Shown piece by piece: positions 20,008 to 32,088 of a DNA stretch of 37,674 nucleotides. Each line of letters starts with the position of its first letter. The stretch's first letter is position 1. A program made the position numbers and the translations under genes. This stretch comes from Saccoglossus kowalevskii (Eukaryota > Hemichordata > Enteropneusta > Harrimaniidae), in contig NW_003108096.1 in NCBI RefSeq assembly GCF_000003605.2, positions 1-37,674 of the forward strand, read 5' to 3'. The notes beneath the pieces were generated by a model. The model was not told the origin of the DNA. It did no database searches and saw only the letters and a list, made by a program, of their open reading frames with translations.

Positions 20008-23000
20008 GTACAGTATTTGTTGCAATTTATTTCTACGTTACCTTCTCTAGTTTATGATCATATTTACAACAATGTCCATACACATCTAAACAGTCTGTTA
20101 ACGTCCTTGAAATTGACAAGCGTATTTCAAAATACTCAATCATGTCTGAAAACAACCATCTTAGACATTGCGTACCATTAGCTGGGGCAGATTTACCACA
20201 ACTATGTGTCGAAATTGATACATAATCTCCAATAAAAATATTGTATAAGTTGAAATAACTGATGTATAGTAAACAATTAAATTACAACATATAAGATAAA
20301 AAAAAGTTCTCTGAGGTTTGAAGGCTGAATATGCCACAATATGTACTCAATGGTATATGTTATTTTCTGAGAAAATACTTTACACGCAAAATAGCAAATT
20401 GATCAGTTAAAGAATGTTCTAAATTTTAGTAATTTTTGTCGAAAATCAAAGATGACGGGAAAATCACGCGACTAACTTAATTTGTGTTACTTTCTGGAGG
20501 AGTTCAGTTGAGAGCTATATGCATGGTAATTGGGGCATCAAAGAAAATGCACAAACTTCAATGTTCTTTACATATAAATGCTGAACCAACTTCAATATGT
20601 TCAGTGGTTTTTCAGTTTTTATTCCTGAAATAGGTATCTAATATTCAATAAAGCTGCAACAAACACATCAGGATGCCTAAATCTCAGAAATGGTTCAAAA
20701 TGGCAACTCCCTTTTTAACTTCAATCCAAGAAATCTACCGACCCAATTGGTCAATAAAAAATTTGAAAGTCTTGTAAGCTAAGTTACAGTATTCATTCTC
20801 AAGACGGCTTGACGAAAAAAGACAGAAGAAGAAGAAGAAAGAATAACCCAAAAAAATGTCGAAACTGACTCAAAATCTAAATATTTTGTGGGACAGTCCA
20901 TTCTCTTGAAGGCATTTAGTGAGTGTGGTCAACAATCTTGCATGATTATGTTATTTTACGTTTAACTCATTGTATTCATTTTTTGTAGGTGCATCATTGT
21001 GTGACTCTTCTTATCCATCATCATCTTCATGGTTCATAAATGCTACTGGTAAGAATACACTTCATTTTCATTAAGAAAAATGAATGAATGACTAAATGAC
21101 GATATGTGTACATCATTTGCCACTTGCAAAATCGAGACAAATAGGTTTTATATAAGAGAGAGGGTTTGTTTATAGAGAAAATTCAGAGTTGAATGCCCCA
21201 ATCTACGTTTGTGTGTACATTAGGTTTGTCAAAGTAAATCTATTCTGGTACAACGCTGTCTCGACCAAATACGGAATGTTTTTTATTAGCAGTTCAGGTA
21301 CAGTATTTGTTGCAATTTATTTCTACGTTCACCTTCTCTAGTTTATGAACATATTTACAACAATATCCACACACATCTGAACAGTCTGTTCACGTCCTTG
21401 AAATTGACAAGCGTATTTCAAAATACTCAATCATGTCTGAAAACAACCATCTTAGACATTGCGTACCATTAGCTGGGGCAGATTTACCACAACTATGTGT
21501 CCAAATTGATACATAATCTCCAATAAAAATATTGTATAAGTTGAAATAACTGATGTATAGTAAACAATTAAATTACCACATATAAAATCAAATGAAGCTT
21601 AGAAAGAACTCCCTTGTGCTGAGGGAATAGGGATCATAATTCGGGAATATTTAAAAATGATAAACAAATTAAGAATAATCTATTAAATAAGAATCCACCA
21701 GTAGTCATCTACACACATATACATCATATACCTACAATAGGCCTACTTCAAAATATGCATAAAAAGTCTACACAAAATTGAAACATTAAAAAGAAAACTG
21801 AAATAATTCATAAAACATTGGAGAAAATGAAATGCAACGAAAATAGTAAACAAATAGATGCCCAAAATAAACTTATAGGGAATTTAAATATATTTTAGAA
21901 ATTTAGTTAACAAGGAAAATTTAAAGTAGCAAGAACAACTATGCAAATTTCTGACAAAAAATCACAATCTAAAAACCTAAAATTCAAACCACTATCTTAA
22001 TATCAATTTGTGTGTCAATAACTATTATATTTATTTATTTTATTACGTATATTAATAAGGAAGGCATCACAATCTCTAGAGTCCCTTCGATTGGTTCGTA
22101 TATCCCGAAAATCGACATGATAAAATTACAACCATCGTACAGCTCAGTACCATAACAAATATTAATAATTTACGGCAGACTTCTCGGTACATAAAATTCA
22201 AAGTAATCCCTAACGCGTCTCATTTGTTACTGCGTATAAATTGACACTATCTGGGGCACGTCGCACGCGATGAGTACCAACCAAAAATACACACAGGACA
22301 TTTTAAGTGGCTCGAAACAAAACCTATTCGCTAATTTTCTTTTTGAAAACATCTACGACGGCTTAAAACCCTGCACCCCGTCTTGCATGTTTTTTTACCA
22401 GGCAGGAGACGCCGGTCAGCGTGGCGTTGCCCAAGTGGTTTCCACTGTGCATCCAGCAGTAGTTAATGCCGACATCACGGTCTATACATTCCACATGAAG
22501 CATGGTATTCAGCTTAACCATATTTTCTTTTTTGCTCCATGGCTTAACTTAATAGGAACAGTAACTCGAACAATAAATGTGCCTGAAGATTTGAGGGATA
22601 TCGTTCCGTGTAATATTCAATGAAACAAATTGTGAAACACTAGGCCCACGCTGTGTGCCCACATAAGGTGTTGCAATAGTGTAAATATAACAAAGCCAGA
22701 CACCAATTGTTTCCTTTGGTAAAATCATTGTACAGAATTCTCGGATGAAACAACTAACGTAAACTAGGATATATTAGAGCCAATGAATTCGTAATTTCCG
22801 ACGAAAAGGGCCGGGAAAAAATACCCCTCATAACAAATCACCGTCATAACAAATCACCGTGTTGAGGGGGCGGTGAACAAATGAGACACCGATTGTCAAA
22901 TTGTTTTGGTAATCATCGCATGTCGGTTCATTTCATTTGTACAGGGTACTCTGACACAAAAAAGGTAAACCAGCCTACTTAGTGCTAATGATTTTGTGAT

Positions 23001-26000
23001 TTTCCACACGAAGAACGTTCTCAGAAATAATCCGACATGTTGATCAGCCCACCAACAATCGGCACCAAAATTGATCACAGCTGTCACGGTAAATTCGGTA
23101 TGTTTTACGAGTTTTTTTCTCCAAATCCCAACATATATTCACACATGTAGGCGAATTTTGTCAGCTCTGTGTATATAGATATTTTTACTGGGAATGTACA
23201 CCCTCTAGTACGAGAAGCCTTTATACAACGCAGTAGTCATCAACACACATAGACATCCTACACCTACTAATCGACTTGATAGCTTCGTAGTTTGGCGAGG
23301 GTGGGGTGAAAGTGCACCATGAAAGTTTCCAAATGTTTAAAGGAAAATAAAGGAAAGAAGTACAATACAATGTTGGTAAGCGATACAAAGGAAATATCTC
23401 CTTGCGGCAGCGACTTGATACAACTACATTGATGCTGGAGGTCACCATATTTGTTCTCGCGTTCAATAATACGGTGATAAATCAGGATTCACAAGTACAA
23501 CGAATTTTTTTCTTGACTGGGCTCACACAGGGTTCAATGTTCCGTGGCTTGAATGTAATTGTACACCACACGTTAATGTAAACTAGCTTTGCACAGTAAT
23601 TCGTTTCACAGTCATTGAGGTTATGCATTTGTTCAATCGTTTTTGTACAACACACTGGAAATAACAAAATGACTGACACCATCATAAATTGCTGGTCATA
23701 AAAAAATAGAATACGCATGCGCATCATTATGCAAATTAGTCCCCCACCGATTCATATTAGTTGTATTCATGCAATTGGGCAGAAACAAATTTAAAAAAAA
23801 AAACAATAAAAAATACATAAAAAATGCTAAATTTTTTTTAAAATGTAAAATAAAACAATGAATTGCAGCAGCCAATCATTAGTAACATTCTTACCAAGTT
23901 ACATCAAAATCGTTTTAATGCTTCTTGAGATATAACTATGGATGTCAACCGAAAACTAATACAATATGCGCATTGCCACAGACAAGCTATATAGAAAGAA
24001 ATCTACCGATCTTGCATAATTGAGTTATTTTACGTTTAACTAATTGTATTCATTTTTTGTAGGTGGATCATTGTGTGACTCTTCATGGTCTATAGATTCT
24101 GCTGGTAAGAATACACTTCATTTTCATTAATACATCATTTGCCACTTGCAAAATCGAGACAAATAGGTTTTATATAAGAGAGAGGGTTTGTTTATAGAGA
24201 AAATGTAGTGTTGAATGCCCCAATCTACGTTTGTGTGTACATTAGGTTTGTCAAAGTAAATCTATTCTGGTACAACGCTGTCTCGACCAAATACAGTGAA
24301 GTATACTTTCACGTCGAATGGTTCTTGTGCTAACTGGACATGGTGAAATCAACGCCAACATTTAACGCATTTCTTTTGCTGTAATACCAAAGAGAGACAC
24401 CACTTTCCCATACAGACCAGACGTGTAGTTTAGTTCATGAATTCCCTGTGACTAGATATGGAACCTTTACATCAAGTATTTTCTTAGCAACATTTCTTGT
24501 TCGTGTTCAGGGATTCACTAAGCCACTTTCTCCGAACTGCCGCCAAATGTTACAAACTGATTGAAACGTTGGATGGCAGAGGCGTAGACGTAGACGTTGA
24601 GTTTGGCAAGATATCTATCCTTGAGAGCGAGAGAACGAAGATTGTCACTCAACGGCCTTATTGGTATTCATTCGTCTAGTCGTGCACTATCTGAATGATC
24701 ATTTTCTACTAGTAACGGTCTAGAGTATTGTCGATTTCGCGTAAAAGATGTGTGCGCCACTGCTTAGAATAACAGTGACTCTACATGTTTCAATATACCT
24801 GTTAAAAAGCAATGTGTATACATGTATACTTATATGATTGTCAATTCTCAGTAGAATCTTCGGTTATATACCGTTATACGTGCACAATATGCATAAAGTG
24901 TAATTGCTCCACGCCAATAATGGGATGTTAAGTAAATGCTTCGAAAATTGTTTTCTGTTTTGTTTTCAATGTCTCTTTTATTTCATTTCAGATGACGACA
25001 GTTTTTCAGCTCGTATCAATGATTCACTAAATGGTAATAATAATTTTAAATGTGTCAATGTAGTCAAAAAGTTGCTCGTTCTTACACTTCTCGGGATTGT
25101 CATTAACATATCTGTCATTCTGTTTACATCTTAAAATACTGCAGTCAAGTAACACTTGTTCAAATCATAATTTCCTATGTTACACAACTTATGTCTACCA
25201 TTTTCATATCCTTTCAGTTATAACATTTGCTGACATCCGGCTATCTAATTACATCCCATAATTACTTTTATCTGCATGTTTTCTGTTCAGTTTCAGTTCT
25301 CAATGTCTTTTTATTTTATTTCAGATGATGACAGTGTTTCTGCTCATATCACTGACCCACCAAATGGTAATAATACTTTCAAATGTGTAGAGGTAGTCAA
25401 TTAGTTGCTCGTTCATATATTTATCGGGGTTATCATTAGCAGATCTGTTTGGAATGGGTTCTACACTTGATCGATTATGTAGAAATCTGTCATTCTGTTT
25501 ACATTGTAAAATATTGACCCTGCAGTCAAGTAACACTTGTTCAAATCATAATCCCTTATATCTGTAACAAATCAACTTTCTCTGATTGAACAGCATAAAT
25601 AATCCATCATTCACTTACCTCAGTCAGTGCAAGAACTTTCGGGTCCATGTCAAGCCAAACACAAACCTGTACAGTTCTTTAAAAAGCAAAACGAATACAA
25701 CATACAGCAACAAAACTGTGATAACTCATGATGATTTTAATATGAGCAAGACAAGCAACATAACATCAGACATAGCTTTAACTTGACTGTCCCTAGCCTT
25801 CACAGCGAACAGCATTAGCATCGGTAAACCTACCCTTACTTGAGAATAATTCACATGGCTATTTTATGCGAATGATAATGGTTGGATGGGCTTCATATCT
25901 CGTTGCAATAGGTTACAGATATCATAACCAATTCAACAATCCCCATTCAGTGTGTTTGTACTTGCATAAGAATTGCATTTGTAATTATGTTTTATTATAC

Positions 26001-29000
26001 ATTTGAAATCGCAATGTGTATAAAGTGGTGTGAATGTTAACCTTCAGGGAGGGGGGTTAGTTTGAAGAAATATATCCTGTTATTTTTATTTGTTTCCACC
26101 CGATATTGGAATGTTAAGTAAGCGCTCCAAGAAATATAACATGTTCTTTGTTTTATTTCAGTTCTTATCAGCACTTCAGATTATGACAGTGTTTCAGCAC
26201 GTGCCACTGACCCACCAAATGGTAATAATAATTTTAAATATGTCTAAGTAGCCGAAAACTTTCCCGTTCATATATTTCTCACGATTTCCATCAACATATA
26301 TGACCAGTGTGGGTTATATACATGACCGATTATCTTGAAGTCTCACATTCTGTTTACATCCTGAAATACTGAGACCTGCAGTCAAGTAACACTTGTTCAA
26401 ATCATAATTCCCCTTGTTACACAACTTATATCTACCATTTATCAGTTGTAACATTTGCTGGACATCGGGCTACATTGGGATTTCCAATGCGCGACCATTT
26501 GATTTGTGGTAGTGCTGGTCTTTTGTTCCATATTGATACATTTTCATTCTAATTGCATTCCATAATATTTATATTTGCGTGTTTTCTGTTTTGCTTCAGT
26601 TCTCAATGTCTTGTTTTTTTATTTCAGATGACGACAGTGTTTCAGCTCATGTCACTGACCCACCAAATGGTAATAATACTTTGAAATGTGTATAGAAGAT
26701 AATATTTGGTAATCGTAGTCCTAAATAACTATTAAACATTATTTAGGACTACGATTACCAACTATTATCTTCTATATATCATATTTATCAGTCCGAGCAG
26801 CGTTTATTTATTTATAAACTACTATTTTGAAATGTGTAGATGTAGTCAATTAGTTTCTCGTTCATATATCACATGGGATTGTCATTAGCAGATCAGTATG
26901 GGGTGGGTTATGTAGAAATCTGTTATTCTGTTTACATTGTAAAATATTGACACCTGCAGTTAAGTAAGATTTGTTCATCACATGGCTATTTTATGCAAAT
27001 GATAATGGTTGGATGGGCTTGATACCTCGTTGCAATAGGTTACTGATATCATAATCATTTCAACAACCCCCATTCAGTGTGTTTGTACTTGCATAAGAAT
27101 TGCATTTGTAATTATGTTTTATTATACATTTGAAATCGCAATGTGTATAAGGTGATGTGAATGTTAACCTTCAGGGAGGGGGGTTAGTTTGAAGAAATAT
27201 ATCCTGTTATTATTATTTGTTTCCACCCGATATTGGAATGTTAAGTAAGCGCTTTAAGAAATATAACATGTTCTTTGTTTTATTTCAGTTCTTATCAGCA
27301 CTTCAGATTATGACAGTGTTTCAGCACATGCCACTAACCCACCAAATGGTAATAATAATTTTAAATATGTCTAAGTAGCCGAAAAGTGTTCTGTTCATAT
27401 ATTTCTCACGATTTCCATTAACATATATGAACAGGGTTGGTTCTACACATGGCCGATTATCTTGAAGTCTCACATTCTGTTTACATCCTGAAATACTCAG
27501 ACCTGCAGTCAAGTAACACTTGTTCAAATCATAATTTCCCATGTTACACAACTTATATCTACCATTTATCAGTTGTAACTTTTGCTGGACATCGGGCTAC
27601 ATTGGGATTTCCAATGCGCGACCATTTGATTTGTGGTAGTGCTGGTCTTTTGTTCCATGTTGATACATTTTCATTTTAATTACATTCCATAATATTTATA
27701 TCTGCGTGTTTTCTGTTTTGCTTCAGTTCTCAATGTCTTGTTATTTTATTTCAGATGACGACAGTGTTTCAGCTCATGTCACTGACCCAGCAAATGGTAA
27801 TAATACTTTGAAATGTGTAGATGTAGTCAATTAGTTGCTCGTTCATATACGTTGGGATTGTCATTAGCAGATCTGTATGGGGTGGTAGGTTCTACACTTG
27901 ACCGATTATGTAGAAAAATTTGTCATTCTGTTTACATTGTAAAATATTGACACCTGCAGTCAAGTAATACTTGTTCAAATAATAATCCCCTATATCTGTA
28001 ACAAATCAACTCTCTCTGATTGAACAGCATAAATAATCCATCCATCACTTCAATCATACTTACCACAGTATGTCAAGAACCTCCAAGACCATGTCAAGCC
28101 AAACATATTCTGTACAGTTCTTTACAGAGCAAAAAGAATACAACATACAGCAACACAACTGTGTAACTCGTGATAATTTTGATATGGGCGATACAAGCAA
28201 CCCAACTTCAGACATTGCTACTGTTCCAAGCTTACACAACGAACCAGCATGTTATCTGTCAACCAACTCATACTTGAGAACAAATCACATGGCTATTTCA
28301 TGCGATTGATAATACACCTCATGTATTTAAAGAACATATTTCTATGAACTATAACACGCTTGGTAAATACAAAAATGCAATCATACAATAATTTAATATT
28401 TAGATTTTATATTTGTTAAATATTTCAATATCTAATTAGTCCATCTACAGATGTATATTTTGTGCCCTGATATGGTGAATAAAATAACACTCCGGTTTTT
28501 GCTTATGTATTAAGTAGATAAATTGAAGGTACAAATTCCGCAATTTAACAGACAAATAATCATAGGAGATGCTTTTGGATTGGCTTGATACTCTGTTCTG
28601 ATAGGTTACAGATATCATAACTATGTCAGAAATCCCCATTCAGTGTGTTTGTACTTGAATAAGAAAACTTGCATTTAAAATTGTTATGTGTATACAGGGG
28701 TGTGAATATTAACCTTCAGTAGGGGTTTTAGTTAGTAGAACTTTCTTTCTTTCTTTCTTCCGTAACTTTTTTTGGCAAGCCGTTTGAGAAAACCGCTGAA
28801 CAGAATGATCTGATAATGCTCTATACTGATAGTACCTAATGTGAACTGGTGCAACATGCTTTCAGAATTTCGATTGGCAGTCATATTGGATTGAAATAAA
28901 ACCGGAAGTGGCTGTTTGACCACTTTCTGAGGGTCTAGGCCTCTAGATTTTTTATGGTATATAGTACAACTCATGTGTAATAGATATCAGGAATAAAAAC

Positions 29001-32000
29001 TTTAGCGGTCACGTGACTTTTCCCGCCATTTTGTTTTTCCTAAAAACGGCAAAAAACACTTTAAAAACTTCTTCTTCAGAACCACCAAGCAGAATGCTTT
29101 CATATATAGTATTTGGCTTCTATATATGAAGCCTATTTATGTTTGAAAAAATTGTTACGATTGGTCACATGGTTTGGCCACCATTTTGGATTTCTTCTAA
29201 ACAGGAAGTAGTTTTTTTACTCATGCCACACTTGAGGGATTATTTTCAATATTGCTGTATGGCATCTGTATATCAATCTCTTTCAGAAACCTGAAAAAGA
29301 TTTCAGATCAGTCACATGGTTTAGCCGCCATCTTGGATTTTAAGCAAAATTGACCAAAAGTTTGGGCATTTGTTTCTCAGAGGTGATTCAACCAATCTAC
29401 TAGATGTTTTTATATTTACCATGCATAGCCTTAGCTCCATATGAGAAAAATAATATTATTTTGATCAGTCACATGGTTTGACCGCCATCTTGGATTTTAT
29501 GAAAACAAATCTTGTGCATTTACATGTGTTGTATTGGTCCGATTTGGCTAAAATTGTACATGTGCATTCTACTCTTGAGATGCATTCTTTCAACCGAATG
29601 GCACGTGGCTGGGTTTTGTTGCTAGGCGCCTAAGGGGTGGGGGCTTCTAACCTCATTAATATGCATAACTGATATATCTCAAGCACTGTTGCAGTTAGGG
29701 TGATGAATCCTGTGTTATTATGACAACGTTGAACAAGAGATTTGATTAAAATAACAGATGATCATATATGGTCATGTGAACTCATTAATATGCATAACCA
29801 TTATATCTTAAACACTTTTGCAGTAAGGAAGTTGAATCCTGTGTCATTATGACAACAGTGAACAAGAGATTTGATTAAAATAACAGATAACCATATATGG
29901 TCATGTGAACTCATTAATATGCATAGCAGTCATATCTAAAACACTGTCGCAGTTAGGAAGATGAATCCTGTGTTATTATGACAACAGTGAATAAGAGATT
30001 TGATTAAAATAACAGATGACCATATATGGTCATGTGAACTCATTAATATGCATAACCATTATATCTTAAACACTGTTGCAGTTAGGAAGATGAATCCTGT
30101 GTTATTATGACAACAGTGAACAAGAGATTTGATTAAAATAACAAATGACCATATATGGTCATGTGAACTCATTAATATGCATAGCAGTCATATCTGAAAC
30201 ACTGTCGCAGAGCAGGACATGTAACTAGTGTCATTATGAAGATAATGAATGAAAGATGTAACTGACATTAGAAATGGCTATATATGATTATGTAATCTCA
30301 TTATTGTGCATAAGAACATGGCTCATTTTATATCCTGAAAACCATATTTCGATAACCAAACCAGGTAAATACATGGTACCAACTTCATTTCGACCTCATA
30401 TTACTGATAATACAAGCTACCTGCAGTTGATTGTCTAACATGTGATCTCATTAATTATGAAACAGAATCTTATCAGCTTGGGCCCCGGTGACGCCGCTTG
30501 CGGCTTTAATTCTGTTTACATCCTAAAATACTCACACCTAGAGTCAGATAACACTTGTTCAAATCATAATTTCCTATATCTATGGCTATTTCATGCGAAT
30601 GATAATACATTGTACAATCTTGTACAATCAATAGTGTAATCACTTGTAATGAATAATTCGTCGCATTCGCCAATTTATGTATTAACAGATTAGATTCTAT
30701 GAACCTAAACACGCTTGGTAAATAAACAAATATGCAATAATACAATATTCCAAATAAGAGTTTTCAGTGTTAAAATAATTCAAGATCTAGTAACTCAAGC
30801 TTGAGATGTATATTTTGTACCCTAATATGGTAAACAAATTAACACTTCGGTTTGTGCTTATTTATTAAGTAGATGAACTGAAGGTGGACATTTTGTAATA
30901 TAATAGCGAATAATCATAGGAGAGAATTAAAAAGTTGTTTTTATTGAACACGATTGAATTGACTTGATACTCTGTTGTAATAGGTTACATATACCATAAC
31001 CATGTCAGAAATTCCCATTTAGTGTGTTTGTACTTGTATAAGAAAATGTGCATACATATTAGAGCAGGTAGGTTGGGTCGTGTTGACACAATGTATCCTA
31101 CCAAGAGACAGTAAACGGTTGTTAGTTGGATGTGATACATAGTTAATACTGGAAAATCTGGTTACGATTTGCAGGAGTACTAACACAGGTTACACATTGC
31201 AAAATTAGGTTACACCACAAAGGACATTGATATTGATGTCGTTTCTAGTAGCATTATAATTTTGTTTCATCATTCACCTATCACTCCATATAAATCATTT
31301 TTAAGTTCTAATGTTCCTGCCCGCTCCACACACAACTAATGTAGATAAATATAAATGCTCAACCGTGATCTACAACTGAAAGGCAGAATTGGGTTTTCAT
31401 TAGCAAATAGTATTATCAAAAATCCAGACACTTAACTATATGCTGCAATTTGTTTTGTCATCACTGAACATTGCAAACGTGTGTGTTTGATTCATGATTT
31501 GTGATTACATACACAGGTTACACATTATAATTTTTGTTTTTTTAGGTTATAATAACAGCGAAGCCGACAGCGCCAACGATGTACCTTGTGATTCTATTGA
31601 CATGAACAATGGTCTGAATTTATTATTACATTCTTATATTATTACCTATATATTTCTATTTGTCTGTTTTAGAAAAAGTGGAAATATCATCTTTAAATCT
31701 AAGAACACAAAAAAAAGACACATTAATGAACATGTAAACAACACTACATAGTCAGATTAGTAAGAGAATGATATATGGACCCCATGGTATACATGGTCAG
31801 GTATTTGGTTTCGTAATATAAGATTCCGAGTATTAACAGATACATCACATTGCATTGTTACACGAAATATTTCACATAACAATGTAACCGACTAACAAAC
31901 ACACTAAAGTACGGTGTTATAAGAAATTGTATGGCAGTCCGTTTGAGAATCAAAAAAATCTATACACTGCATTATTACCTTATTAATAGGAAAAATAATA

Positions 32001-32037
32001 TTACCATTAAATAGTCATAAAAATTGAGAATGTTACT

Positions 32038-32088
<51 letters not shown>

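Larger units (their letters stand above)
25851..28104 (+). repeat. Tandem duplication of a module pair, period 1127 bp
   Basis: Landmarks are displaced by exactly 1127 bases: 25851/26978, 26162/27289 and 26628/27755. Each unit carries one 60-nt and one 42-nt D-S-V-S exon with their introns. An older related pair (24992 and 25325) lies upstream, and decayed pieces of the unit recur at 30514-31050. Confidence 0.9.

Noticed and set aside
25586-25786. Ser/Asn-rich frame downstream of exon 5 (relative at 28070-28309)
   Set aside because: The two related copies differ by single-base indels that shift the frame and introduce stops, so not conserved coding.
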